From positions 42,059-106,058 of the forward strand of contig NZ_QEST01000131.1 of the NCBI RefSeq assembly GCF_003311645.1: a DNA stretch of 64,000 nucleotides, given 5' to 3'. This document shows, piece by piece, positions 44,197 to 52,494 of the stretch; position 1 is the first letter of the stretch; every line of letters starts with the position of its first letter. This stretch comes from Streptomyces sp. PT12. Lineage in GTDB: Bacteria > Actinomycetota > Actinomycetes > Streptomycetales > Streptomycetaceae. The notes beneath the pieces are model-generated. The model made no database searches. It had not been told where the DNA came from and saw only the letters and a list, made by a program, of their open reading frames with translations. A program made the position numbers and the translations under genes.

Positions 44197-45279
44197 TCAC
44201 GGCGACGCCGGGCGCGGGGGCGGCGCCACGGTCACTCCGGGACGGAAGCCGCAGCTCACCAGGCCCGCCGATGGCCGTTCCCCTTCGGCGAGCAGGTCGG
44301 TGAGCAGGCGGACCGCGGCGGCGCCCAACTCCGCCCTGGGGATGTCGAACCCGGTGGGCTCAGGCCGACCCGACAGGTCGGCGGGCGGCGAGCCGAGCAG
44401 CGCGAGCGACACCTCGTCGGGTACCCGCAGCCCGGCCCGGGCGACGGCTGAGGTCAGCGCCCGCCACGCGTCGCCCGTGTCGGTCTCCTCCGCGACGAAC
44501 GCCGTGACGCCCTCGGCGTGACGGGCCCGCACCCACGCCGCGTCGATCTCGGCGGCGGGCCGCGCGGTGCGCACGACCGTGCCGTCGGGCCCGGGCAGCC
44601 CGGCCGCGGCGAGCCCTTCGAGGAAGCCGCGCTGCCGGTCGGCCGACGCCGGGGCGTCGTCGTCCTCGCGGACCAGCAGCACCCTGCGGTGCCCGAGCCC
44701 GGCCAGGTGCCCGACGACCTCGGCGCTCGCGGTCGCGTAGTCGGCCCCGGCCCAGGCCAGCCCCTCGGGCTCCTCCCTGCGGCCGATGGAGACCAGCGGA
44801 AAGCCGTCCGCCACCAGCCGCCGCAGCGGCTCGGTGGGCACATGCCGCCCCAGGAGCAGACAGCCGTCCGCCAGCCGCACCCGGCCCAGCGCACCCGGCG
44901 CCCCCGCCCCCGCGCCGCCGCTGCTCGATCCGGTGAACAGCACCAGGTCGTAGCCGCGCGCGGCGGCCTCCTGCTCGACGCCGACCAGGAAGCGGTAGTA
45001 GGAGTGCTCGACGGCCGTGGGGAACGTGGCGGTGAAGCTGAACACCCCGAGCAGGTTGTTCCGCGCCGCCGCGAGCCGCCGCGCCGCGGGATCCGGGACA
45101 TAGCCGAGCGTCCGTGCCGCCTCGAGCACCCGGGCGCGGGTGGCCTCCTGGATGACGATGCCCTGCTTGTTGCCGCCAAGGACCAGCGACACGGTCGTCT
45201 GCGAGACGCCCGCGAGCCGCGCCACCTCGGCCTGCCGAGGCCGCCCGCGCCGCGCCGCGCGGGGCTCCCTTTCGGTCAC
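44197..45279 (-). CDS. LacI-family transcriptional regulator of the FAD/hydantoinase/GntP operon
   Basis: 360 residues. After a basic N-terminal arm (RRGRPRQ), the helix-turn-helix reads AEVARLAGVSQTTVSLVLGG. The effector domain carries an Ala/Gly-rich insertion (GGAGAGAPGALG) near residue 125 and ends with DIPRAELGAAAVRLLTDL. It is the first gene of the leftward unit, 62 bp before the FAD oxidoreductase gene. Two matching palindromes lie directly upstream, which implies autoregulation and repression of the whole operon. Confidence 0.87.
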   Translation of the reverse strand: MTEREPRAARRGRPRQAEVARLAGVSQTTVSLVLGGNKQGIVIQEATRARVLEAARTLGYVPDPAARRLAAARNNLLGVFSFTATFPTAVEHSYYRFLVGVEQEAAARGYDLVLFTGSSSGGAGAGAPGALGRVRLADGCLLLGRHVPTEPLRRLVADGFPLVSIGRREEPEGLAWAGADYATASAEVVGHLAGLGHRRVLLVREDDDAPASADRQRGFLEGLAAAGLPGPDGTVVRTARPAAEIDAAWVRARHAEGVTAFVAEETDTGDAWRALTSAVARAGLRVPDEVSLALLGSPPADLSGRPEPTGFDIPRAELGAAAVRLLTDLLAEGERPSAGLVSCGFRPGVTVAPPPRPASP

Positions 45280-45294
45280 TTCTCCACCCTCCGA

Positions 45295-45350
45295 CTAATG
45301 CGCATTAGCCAGCGCCTAAGAGGAACCACGGCCGGACTAATGCGAATTAG
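45295..45350. promoter_or_regulatory. Paired LacI operators before the six-gene operon
   Basis: CTAATGCGCATTAG (45295-45308) is a perfect 14-bp palindrome, and CTAATGCGAATTAG (45337-45350) differs at one position. Centres are 42 bp apart, four helical turns, so two repressor dimers would lie on the same DNA face. The first begins 16 bp before the LacI start codon. The sites are much more AT-rich than their surroundings. Confidence 0.85.
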
Positions 45351-45475
45351 CTGGCACTGTGCCTGCTCCATCCGGCCCACGTCAAGACCTGTGCGCGAAG
45401 GATCTTTCCGGCCGGATCCCGGCGCCTGCGCGCCACGGCCCCGCGCCGGTCAGGGCGCGGGGCCCGTTCCGGCGC

Positions 45476-45787
45476 TCAGAACAGGGCGTCGGGCGCCGCG
45501 CTGTCCCCGGACGCGTCGGACGCGTCGGACGCGTCGGACGCATCGGGGTCGTCGGACGCATCGGGGTCGTCGGACGCATCGGGGTCGTCGGGCGGCAGGG
45601 GCAGCTGCGTGACCGGTGCGGGGAGCTCGACGGTGCCGAGGGAGCCGGGGCAGGAGACCAGCGCGCCGTCGGCGTCGCGGCGCGTGCCGGGCTCGTCGTG
45701 CCGCCACAGGCGCCCGTGGCCCGGGGCGCCCGGGACCGGCGCGGCCGCCACGATCCGCTCGCGGTGCGGGCACTGGGCGCGGGGCAT
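45476..45787 (-). CDS. Small protein with Asp-rich DDPDAS/DAS tandem-repeat tail
   Basis: 103 residues. Nearly every codon ends in G or C on this strand, which supports real coding. The N-terminal 70 residues (PRAQCPHRERIVAAAPVPG, GHGRLWRHDEPGTRRDADG, SCPGSLGTVELPAP) form a compact unit with two Cys and several His. The tail is DDPDAS three times, then DAS three times, ending APDALF. I do not recognise the family. ATG 45787 is preferred; GTG codons upstream are possible. The repeated 18-bp and 9-bp DNA units could expand or contract by slippage. Confidence 0.65.
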   Translation of the reverse strand: MPRAQCPHRERIVAAAPVPGAPGHGRLWRHDEPGTRRDADGALVSCPGSLGTVELPAPVTQLPLPPDDPDASDDPDASDDPDASDASDASDASGDSAAPDALF

Positions 45788-45961
45788 CACCACGCCACCA
45801 GTGTGCCCGCGCCGGGCGCGATCACCGCGCCCCGGCTGCGGCATGACGGAAATCCCTTGTTCATTCCGGCATTTCCTCTTCCTCGACGGGTCGCGGCACG
45901 CATGGTAGGAAACAGGGCATTGCATTTTCGTACAAGATCCCCCACCGAAGGTTTTCGCGCT

Positions 45962-47578
45962 GTGGCTAGCGAGTCCTGGACCGACAGCGTTGACGAGGCC
46001 GTCAACGATTTCTTCGAACCGGTCGCCGAGTTCCTCACCGATGTCGTCTTCTTCGACGTCCGCCTCTTCGACGCGGACTTCCCTTTGATCGTGGGCTGGT
46101 TGGCGCTCGCCGGTCTGGTCTTCACCCTCTACTTCGGCTTCGCGCAATTCCGTCACCTTCGGACGGCGCTGCGATTTGTGAGTGGGAAGTATGACCAGAA
46201 GGACGCGCCGGGCGAGATCAGCCATTTCCAGGCGCTCACCTCCGCTGTCTCGGGAACGGTGGGCCTCGGCAACATAGCGGGCGTGGCGATCGCGGTCTCC
46301 ATAGGCGGCCCTGGCGCCACGTTCTGGATGATCCTGTGCGGCCTCCTCGGCATGGCGACGAAGTTCGTCGAGTGCACGCTGGGCGTCAGATATCGCGAGA
46401 TCGACGCGCAGGGCCGGGTGTCGGGCGGGCCGATGTACTACCTGCGCAAGGGCCTTGCCGAGCGCGGCCTCGCCGGGCTCGGCACCGTGCTGTCGCTGGC
46501 GTCGGCCGTGATGATCCTCTTCTTCGGCTTCGTCGGCGGCAACCTCTTCCAGGTCAACCAGAGCCTGGAGCAGCTCACCACCGTCACCGAGGACCACACC
46601 GACTTCTTCGCGGGCTCCGGTGGCTCCCTGCTGTTCGGCGTGGTCGTCGCCGCGCTCGCCAGCCTCGTCATCATCGGCGGCATCCGGTCGATAGGCCAGG
46701 TCACCAGCCGCCTCGTCCCGGCCATGGCGATCATCTATGCGACCGCGTGCCTGATCGTCATCGGGTTCAACGTGACGGCGGTGCCCGACGCCGTCGGCGC
46801 CATCGTGAGCGGCGCGTTCAGCCCCGAGGGCGTCACCGGTGGCGTGATCGGCGCGCTCATCCAGGGCTTCCGCCGCGCCGCGTTCTCCAACGAGGCGGGC
46901 ATCGGCTCCGCGCCCATCGCCCACTCCGCCGTGAAGACCAAGCGCCCGGCGAGCGAGGGGCTTGTCGCGCTGCTCGAGCCGTTCGTCGACACCGTCATCA
47001 TCTGCACCATGACCGCGCTGACGATCGTCATCGCGGGCGGCCCCCTCTACGACGCGGCCCGTGACACCGCCGCGGGCGGCGGCGACCCGGCCACCGCCGA
47101 GGGCATAGCCGCGGCCGGGGGCGACCCGGGCATCGCCATCACCTCCGACGCCTTCGACACCGCGCTGCCGTGGTTCCCCTGGGTGCTGACCCTGGCGGTC
47201 TTCCTCTTCGCGTTCTCCACGATCATCACGTGGGGCTACTACGGACTCAAGGCGTGGACCCACCTGTTCGGCGCCTCGCGTGCCAGCGAATACCTCTACA
47301 AGGGCGTCTTCTGCCTCCTCACCGTCGCGGGCGCGCTGCTGTCGCTCGGCACGCTGGTGGACCTGGCGGACTGCTTCCTCTTCCTCGGCGCGGTCTTCAA
47401 CATCATCGGGCTGTATCTGCTGGCGCCTGTGGTCAAGCGCGAGCTCAAGCGCGCCCTCGCGTATGCGCGGCGGCGCGACGAGGGCTGGACGGAGGAGCAG
47501 ATCGACGCGGCGGAGGCCGCCGAGGCGGCCGAGTCCGCGCCCACGGCGGCGGCGCGCCCGCCAGGCGACGGCGCCTGA
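45962..47578 (+). CDS. Alanine/glycine:cation symporter (AGCS family)
   Basis: 538 residues with about ten transmembrane segments. Family signatures are SAVSGTVGLGNIAGVAIAVS, GGPGATFWMILCGLLGMATK and SNEAGIGSAPIAHSAVKT. It imports alanine or glycine with sodium. The C-terminus is an acidic Ala-rich tail (EEQIDAAEAAEAAE). GTG 45962 has GAAGG about 11 nt upstream; ATG 45902 would add 20 residues without a ribosome-binding site. There is no clear operon partner: the next gene starts 62 bp downstream. Confidence 0.87.
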   Translation: MASESWTDSVDEAVNDFFEPVAEFLTDVVFFDVRLFDADFPLIVGWLALAGLVFTLYFGFAQFRHLRTALRFVSGKYDQKDAPGEISHFQALTSAVSGTVGLGNIAGVAIAVSIGGPGATFWMILCGLLGMATKFVECTLGVRYREIDAQGRVSGGPMYYLRKGLAERGLAGLGTVLSLASAVMILFFGFVGGNLFQVNQSLEQLTTVTEDHTDFFAGSGGSLLFGVVVAALASLVIIGGIRSIGQVTSRLVPAMAIIYATACLIVIGFNVTAVPDAVGAIVSGAFSPEGVTGGVIGALIQGFRRAAFSNEAGIGSAPIAHSAVKTKRPASEGLVALLEPFVDTVIICTMTALTIVIAGGPLYDAARDTAAGGGDPATAEGIAAAGGDPGIAITSDAFDTALPWFPWVLTLAVFLFAFSTIITWGYYGLKAWTHLFGASRASEYLYKGVFCLLTVAGALLSLGTLVDLADCFLFLGAVFNIIGLYLLAPVVKRELKRALAYARRRDEGWTEEQIDAAEAAEAAESAPTAAARPPGDGA

Positions 47579-47594
47579 ACGGCCCGGAGGACAC

Positions 47595-47627
47595 GAGGAG
47601 ACACCCGAGGAGACACCCGAGGAGACA
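47595..47627 (+). repeat. 12-bp tandem repeat after the symporter gene
   Basis: GAGGAGACACCC is repeated at 47595-47606 and 47607-47618 with a partial third copy (47619-47627). A GGGGAGA element just after it serves the following GTG 47641. Purine-rich and SD-like, it may influence translation of the SdpI-like gene. Confidence 0.6.
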
Positions 47628-47640
47628 TGGGGGAGACACT

Positions 47641-48025
47641 GTGGAAGAGGCGGGCGCGCTCCTCTCGGCCGCCATCGGTCTCGCCATGCTCTCGGCGCTG
47701 ACCCACGTCATCAGGAACGCGGCGGCCAAGGGGACCCTGGAGAGAAAACGGGGCGATCGGGCTGCGCACCAGGGTCACGCGGTCATCGGACACCGCGTGG
47801 AACGCGGGCCACAGGGCCGCGGCCCCCTGGCTGCTGGCCTGCGCCGTGACCGGATACGCCATGGCGGCGGGAACGGCGGCCGGGGCGGTGGCCGCGATGT
47901 CCGGCGGCTGGGTCCACCCCGCCCTCTGGGTCTGCCCGGGGGCGGGGTTCGTGGCCGTGGTCGTTCTGCTGATCGCGGCCACGGCCGTCGCCGACAGGCA
48001 CGGCAGGGACGCGGCCGAACGCTGA
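47641..48025 (+). pseudogene. SdpI-family membrane protein, frameshifted
   Basis: From GTG 47641 the frame gives a first membrane helix (ALLSAAIGLAMLSALTHVI) and KGTLERK. In the +1 frame the family then continues: AIGLRTRVTRSSDTAWNAGH, RAAAPWLLACAVTGYAM, a third helix (FVAVVVLLIAATAVA) and a stop at 48025. IGLRT...S-D-A-W is the SdpI signature (SdpI gives immunity to the B. subtilis SdpC toxin; actinobacterial roles are unknown). One extra A in the AAAA run at 47745-47748 explains the break. It could be a real mutation or a sequencing error. GGGGAGA upstream supports the start. Confidence 0.75.
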
Positions 48026-48146
48026 GCGCCGCGGGCCGTCGAGCGCCTCCACCCACGCCCCCACTCCGGTGAGGCCGGACGGACACGCAGGTGATCCGGA
48101 TGCTCACCCATGGGATGGCGGGAGTCGGCCGTGTTCCATCGGCGCC

Positions 48147-48599
48147 ATGAGCAACGGCACCCCGAGCACCGACGCCACCGACGCCGGTGCGCTGACCGCC
48201 CAGGACCTGGCGTTCCTGCGGCGCCCCCTGCATGGATTCCTTTCCGTGGCCGCGGGGCCGCTCCCCCCGCAGCCGCGGCCCGTGTGGTTCGAGGCCACCG
48301 CCGATGGCACGATCCAGCTGTTCACGGCCCCCGACTCGCTCAAGGCGCGGCGCCTGCGCCGCGACCCGCGCGCCTCGCTCGTCGTGGCGGCCCCCGCAAA
48401 CGAGCGTGAGCGCTGGGTGTCGGTCGCCGGACGCGTCACGGTGGAACCCGAGGGCGCACACGACCTCGCCGCGCGCCTGGCCGCGCGCTACTGGGACCTC
48501 GACGACCCGGCCCGCGCCGACGACCTCTCAGGGATCCTGGCCGCGGAGCAGGTGCGCCTGGTCATCCGCCCCGAGGCCGTGCGCCGCTTCGCCTACTGA
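48147..48599 (+). CDS. Pyridoxamine 5'-phosphate oxidase-like (PPOX class) protein
   Basis: 150 residues of the split-barrel flavin/F420-binding fold. LAFLRRPLHGFLSVAAG, IQLFTAPDSLKARRLRRDPR-ASLVVAA and WVSVAGRVTVEPEG are the typical strands and the SxKxRxLRRDP cofactor-binding turn. In streptomycetes many such proteins use F420 rather than FMN; which one applies here cannot be read. There is no clear Shine-Dalgarno before ATG 48147. The 3' end overlaps the convergent esterase gene by 7 bp. Confidence 0.78.
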   Translation: MSNGTPSTDATDAGALTAQDLAFLRRPLHGFLSVAAGPLPPQPRPVWFEATADGTIQLFTAPDSLKARRLRRDPRASLVVAAPANERERWVSVAGRVTVEPEGAHDLAARLAARYWDLDDPARADDLSGILAAEQVRLVIRPEAVRRFAY

Positions 48600-49564
48600 C
48601 CTCCGCCGCGAGCGCGCAGGACCCTGGCGAGCCAGTCGTCGCGGGTCCTGCGCGCCGTCACCGAAATGCGGGCCCCGGGGTAGAGCGCGTCGAATCCGTG
48701 GAACCCGCCCGCCCAGACGTGCAGTTCGGCCTGGCCGCCCGCCGCCAAGACGCGGGTGGCGTAGTCGGCGTCCTCGTCGCGGAAGACCTCGGCCGAGCCG
48801 GTGTCGACATAGGTGGTCGGCAGGCCCGATAGGTCGTCGGCCAGCGCGGGCGAAACATACGCGGGCACCTCGTCGTCGGCGAGGTCGCCGAGGACAGCGC
48901 GCCAGCCGAACGCGTTCATCTCCCGTGTCCAGACCCCGGGTTCGCCGGAGAACTGGCGGCTCGACGTGGTGGCGTTGCGGTGGTCGAGCATGGGGCAGAT
49001 CAGCATCTGTGCCGCGATCGCCGGGGCGCCGAGGTCGCGGGCCATCAGGGTGACCCCGGCCGCGAGGCCGCCGCCCGCGCTGGCACCGGCGACGACGATC
49101 CGGGCGGGGTCGACGTTCAGCCCGGCGGCGTGCTCGGCGGTCCACAACAGCCCCTGGTAGCAGTCGTCGACCAGGGTGGTGCCGGTGGCCTCGGGCGCGA
49201 GCCGGTAGTCCACGGAGACCACGACCGCGCCGAACGCGTCGAGCCAGCCCAGCGGGATGTCGATCTGCGAGAAGCGGTCGCCCATGACCATCCCGCCGCC
49301 GTGCATCCAGTAGACGCAGGGCGCCGGGGTCGCCGGATCGGCGTTCGCCGGGCCGAATACCGAGAGCGGGATCGGGGTGCCGTCCTTCGCGGCAACGGTC
49401 ACCTCGCGCCGCTCGACCGGGCGCCGCCCGAGGAAGGACTCGACGGGCGGCGGCGGGAGTTGGCGCAGCCGCGCGAGAAGGTCCGCGTCGAGCCCGGACA
49501 TCAGGGGCATGTCGGCGAGCAGTTCGCGCAGCTCGGGGTCGATGGCGGGTCGTGCCGTGGTCAT
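48593..49564 (-). CDS. Alpha/beta hydrolase, HSL-type esterase/lipase
   Basis: 323 residues, cytoplasmic. The oxyanion motif is VYWMHGGGMVMG, the catalytic Ser lies in VVAGASAGGGLAAG, the Asp is expected in TYVDTGSAEVFRDED and the His in GGFHGFD near the end. This pattern identifies the hormone-sensitive-lipase (fold-3) family, which hydrolyses short acyl or aryl esters. It lies downstream of, and probably with, the monooxygenase-like gene, 58 bp apart. The pair is near a divergent AraC regulator. Confidence 0.88.
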   Translation of the reverse strand: MTTARPAIDPELRELLADMPLMSGLDADLLARLRQLPPPPVESFLGRRPVERREVTVAAKDGTPIPLSVFGPANADPATPAPCVYWMHGGGMVMGDRFSQIDIPLGWLDAFGAVVVSVDYRLAPEATGTTLVDDCYQGLLWTAEHAAGLNVDPARIVVAGASAGGGLAAGVTLMARDLGAPAIAAQMLICPMLDHRNATTSSRQFSGEPGVWTREMNAFGWRAVLGDLADDEVPAYVSPALADDLSGLPTTYVDTGSAEVFRDEDADYATRVLAAGGQAELHVWAGGFHGFDALYPGARISVTARRTRDDWLARVLRARGGGQ

Positions 49565-49622
49565 GGCGGTGCCTGCTTCCGTGTCGGTGGGGCGGCGTTC
49601 GTCGGTGGTGTGGGTCAGCCGG

Positions 49623-49940
49623 TCAGAAGGCGGCCTTGCCGCGGATCGGCACGTGGTCGGTGTACGTGGACTCCGCCGCCAGCAGCCCGCCGATCCGCGC
49701 CACGATGGCCTGCGCGGCCTCGCCGTCGAAGATCCGATGGTGCTCCTCCTCGCTGGTCCAGCCCTCGGTGACATGGACGACATCGGGGTCGGACGACGAG
49801 CGGGAGACGAGGTAGACGACGCAGTGCTCGCTCGCGCCGGGGCTGCCCTCGTCGAGGCCGGTCAGCAGCAGGTCGACCAGCTGGTCGCCCATCCCGGTCC
49901 TGGCGGTCAGGGTGGCCTGGAAGCCATAGGTGACGTTCAT
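49623..49940 (-). CDS. Antibiotic-biosynthesis-monooxygenase-like (ABM) small protein
   Basis: 105 residues with the ferredoxin-like ABM fold: VTYGFQATLTARTGMGDQL, then SEHCVVYLVSRSSSDPDVVH and VTEGWTSEEEHHRIFDGE. The family contains cofactor-independent quinol monooxygenases and many proteins of unknown role. A purine-rich GGAAGAAGG precedes ATG 49940. It is the first gene of the leftward pair with the esterase, divergent from the AraC regulator, which suggests a small detoxification or aromatic-ester module. Confidence 0.75.
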   Translation of the reverse strand: MNVTYGFQATLTARTGMGDQLVDLLLTGLDEGSPGASEHCVVYLVSRSSSDPDVVHVTEGWTSEEEHHRIFDGEAAQAIVARIGGLLAAESTYTDHVPIRGKAAF

Positions 49941-50096
49941 GGGGGCCTTCTTCCTGGATCTCTTCGGTGGTGATGAGGTGTGCTGATCCCATTCAACGGC
50001 CTGACCTGGGGAAACGTTAGAGCGATGCTCCTTCGTACTTGCTCGATCCTCTCGTCCATGGGAGCTTGTGCCCGGAGTGGTGGTGCAATGGGACGC

Positions 50097-51002
50097 ATGC
50101 ACCTCGAAGAGTTCCGCGCCCTGCTGGCCCGCCACGCCAGGCCCGACTGGACCACCCCGATCGACGGCGTTCTCATCTCACGGGTCGACCGGTCGGATCC
50201 CCCCGCGCCCTCGATGTCGGGGACGGTGCTCGCGGTCATCGCCCAGGGCGCCAAGCGCCTCGCGCTCGGCGACAAGGTGTTCGAGTACCACGCGGGCCAG
50301 TACCTGGTCGCCTCCGTCGACCTGCCCGTCACCGGCAGCTTCACGGACGCCAGCAGGGAAAGGCCCGCGCTGGGCTTCGGGCTCACGCTCGAGCCCTCGG
50401 CCGTCGCCGAGCTGCTGCTCCAGGCCGGGCCCGAGGACACGCCACGCGGCGGCGGCGCCGCGTCGACCGGCATCGCCGTCAGCGACGCCCCGGGCCCGCT
50501 GCTCGACGCCGTCGTACGGCTGCTGCGGCTGCTCGACGAGCCACGCGACCGCGCGGTGCTCGCACCGTTGATCAAGCGCGAGATCCTGTGGCGCCTGATC
50601 ACCGGCGAACAGGGCGGCATCGTACGGCAGTTGGGCCTAGCCGACAGCAGCCTCAGCCATATCGCGCGGACGGTGCGCTGGATCCGCGAGCACTACGCGC
50701 AGCCCTTCAGGGTCGAGGACGTCGCGCGCCTCGCGGGCATGAGCGTCTCGGCGTTCTACCGCAACTTCCAGGCGGTGACCGCGATGAGCCCCATCCAGTT
50801 CCAGAAGCAGATCAGGCTCCAGGAGGCCAGGCTCCTGCTGGCCACCCACCCCGGCGACGTCACCGGGGTCGGCCAGCGCGTCGGCTACGACAACCCCTCG
50901 CAGTTCAGCAGGGAGTACCGCCGCCAGTTCGGCGCGCCCCCCAGCAGGGACGCCGCCCGCCTGCGCGACACCGCGCGCTCCCCGGCGGGCGTCCTCGCGT
51001 GA
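50097..51002 (+). CDS. AraC-family transcriptional regulator
   Basis: 301 residues. The N-terminal AraC_N-type sensor domain (about 1-190: VLAVIAQGAKRLALGDKVFE, ASVDLPVTG) is followed by a double helix-turn-helix: FRVEDVARLAGMSVSAFYRN and a second one ending in VGYDNPSQFSREYRRQFG. ATG 50097 matches family N-termini; ATG 50088 is an alternative. It is divergent from the monooxygenase-esterase pair, which is its most likely target and could supply the effector. Confidence 0.87.
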   Translation: MHLEEFRALLARHARPDWTTPIDGVLISRVDRSDPPAPSMSGTVLAVIAQGAKRLALGDKVFEYHAGQYLVASVDLPVTGSFTDASRERPALGFGLTLEPSAVAELLLQAGPEDTPRGGGAASTGIAVSDAPGPLLDAVVRLLRLLDEPRDRAVLAPLIKREILWRLITGEQGGIVRQLGLADSSLSHIARTVRWIREHYAQPFRVEDVARLAGMSVSAFYRNFQAVTAMSPIQFQKQIRLQEARLLLATHPGDVTGVGQRVGYDNPSQFSREYRRQFGAPPSRDAARLRDTARSPAGVLA

Positions 51003-51018
51003 GGCGGCGCGCCGACCC

Positions 51019-51538
51019 TCAGCGGCCCTTGGCCGTGCCCTGGTCGCCGAGGCGGTCGATGACCCCGCAGAGGCGGAACGGCAGCAGCTCGCGCATCGCC
51101 AGCGCGGTGCGGGTCCGCACGATGCCGGGGCAGGCAAGGATGCGGCCCGCCACGCGGTAGAGGTCGTCCGCGTCGACGGCGATGACGCGGATGAGCAGGT
51201 CCATGTCCCCGCTGATCCCCGTCCACCTCGATCACCTCGTCGATCTCCGCGAGCGCGTCGCCCACCTCGGTCAGCCGCCGCTGCTCGACCTCCGCGGTGA
51301 CAAACGCGGTCAGCGGATAGCCAAGGGCCGCGGGGTCGATGCGGTACTCGAAGGAGCGCAGCACGCCGCCGCGCTCCAGCCTCGCAATCCGCGCCTTGAC
51401 CGTGTTGCGGGAGAGCCCGAGGCGCTGCGCGAGCGCGAGCACCGTGGCCCGCGGCTCCCCGGCCAGGGCGCGCAGGATGCGGGCGTCCGTCGCGTCGGCG
51501 CGCGCGCCGCCGCTCTGCCCACCGCTCCCGCCGCTCAC
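51019..51538 (-). pseudogene. Lrp/AsnC-family regulator, frameshifted
   Basis: The N-terminal half in one frame gives the Lrp helix-turn-helix (TVLALAQRLGLSRNTVKARI) and GVLRSFEYRIDPAALGYPL, reaching EIDEVIEVDG. In the next frame the RAM ligand domain continues as MDLLIRVIAVDADDLYRVAG and CPGIVRTRTALAMRELLPFR to a stop at 51019. One extra base in the CCCC run at 51217-51220 accounts for the break; removing it restores GISGDMDLL. It may be a true mutation or a sequencing slip. If repaired it would be a full-length regulator of about 172 residues. Confidence 0.8.
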
Positions 51539-51688
51539 ATCGCTCTACTCGCCGCCGTCCCCACCGACCCCGCGGCGCGAGAACGCCGCCGCCAGGTCAC
51601 CGCGGGCGGATACGCGCTGCGCCGGACGGAACGGCCCGCGCTCACCGTCGTCGCCGCTGCGCTCTGCCTCGTCGAGGCCGCGGCCTGA
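51539..51688 (+). pseudogene. Possible C-terminal fragment of a transketolase-like (E1-type) enzyme
   Basis: A short frame reads DPAARERRRQVTAGGYALRR then TERPALTVVAAALCLVEAAA and stops at 51688. The AGGYxLRRxxxPALT pattern resembles the third domain of pyruvate dehydrogenase E1 or transketolase-type proteins, next to which Lrp-type genes are sometimes found. The fragment has no start and is too short for certainty. Confidence 0.25.
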
Positions 51689-51722
51689 GGAGAGACCGGC
51701 ACAGGTCGCTCGGTAGGCTGCC

Positions 51723-52022
51723 ATGGTGGTGATCCGAGACCTCTACAACGTCAGGCCGCGGCCCGCCGATGGCGCCCCCACACCGCTGACCGACGAGGAA
51801 GAGCGGCGCTACCGTGCCGTGTTGTTCAGCGAGCTCGGCAACGAGATCGCCGACCGCGGCTGGGCGCGCTACCCCGCGTACACCCCGGAGGAACGCCGTC
51901 GGCTCTTCGACGTCGCGCACCGCCTCACCGCCCACTGGGGGCAGCGGGTGCTCGTGGCGGTCGAAGACCCGTGCCGCGTCAGGCTCCACCTGGCGGGACA
52001 CGAGGCACCGCCCCTCTCCTGA
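51723..52022 (+). CDS. Small hypothetical protein
   Basis: 99 residues with clear third-position G/C bias, so probably real. Features: DLYNVRPRP near the start, LTDEEERRYRAVLFSELGNE (amphipathic helix), GWARYPAYTPEERRRLFDVA and HWGQRVLVAVEDPCRVRLHL. There is no signal peptide or membrane segment. I do not recognise the family, and no clear Shine-Dalgarno precedes ATG 51723. It stands alone between the broken Lrp gene and a gene-free stretch. Confidence 0.6.
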   Translation: MVVIRDLYNVRPRPADGAPTPLTDEEERRYRAVLFSELGNEIADRGWARYPAYTPEERRRLFDVAHRLTAHWGQRVLVAVEDPCRVRLHLAGHEAPPLS

Positions 52023-52494
52023 GGCGTGTTGGGTGAGTGGCCGGGCTGTGGCCGTTCGCCGGAGTGGCGGTGATCGTGAGCATGCGCCGCGGGAAAGTCC
52101 GGTGCATCGATGAGATGATCCGCCAGCTCCTCGAGTGACCGCCGCTGGACCGATCGTGTCGAGGACGTGTTCAGGTGTGAGCGGGCGGCCTTCGCTGTCG
52201 GAATTCCGATGCCAGTACCGATCCCGGCCAGCCACGACACGCTCGCTCACCGAGGGGTCGAGGGTGAGAAGGAGCCCGAAGCGCCGGTGTCGGCAGCGTA
52301 CGCGTGGGAGATCGGTGAGATCCTCGGCCGTGGGCCGACGAGTTCGCCTCTCACGTCGAGACGTTCCTCACGATGGCCACAGTGACAGTGACTGGCCCTA
52401 GATGATCACCCCTTGGTTCGAATCTGGCCGCGCGGACCAGCGCATTCGAGCTATGCTCGGGCTCATCTCTCCCGGGACCAGCGGTACCGGCCCT
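52023..52494. other. 472 bp without a convincing gene
   Basis: GC content is lower than in the neighbours and no frame shows sustained coding bias. A run GMPMPVPIP-like in the frame from 52167 and a short frame ending IDEMIRQLLE (about 52070-52138) look like decayed fragments, but I cannot identify them. The T-loop-like GGTTCGAAT at 52415-52423 has no tRNA around it. Confidence 0.4.

Noticed and set aside
45515-45600. CRISPR-like array from regularly spaced GTCGGACGCATCGG units
   Set aside because: Units are contiguous, have no unique spacers and translate to a DDPDAS repeat.
47740-47760. Programmed +1 frameshift in the SdpI-like gene
   Set aside because: No stop codon or stimulatory structure lies at the shift site as in known programmed cases; a one-base insertion is simpler.
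52408-52432. tRNA-like T-loop GGTTCGAAT
   Set aside because: The flanking bases do not form a T-stem, and no anticodon, D-arm or acceptor stem lies within 80 bp; at most a weak trace of an attachment site.
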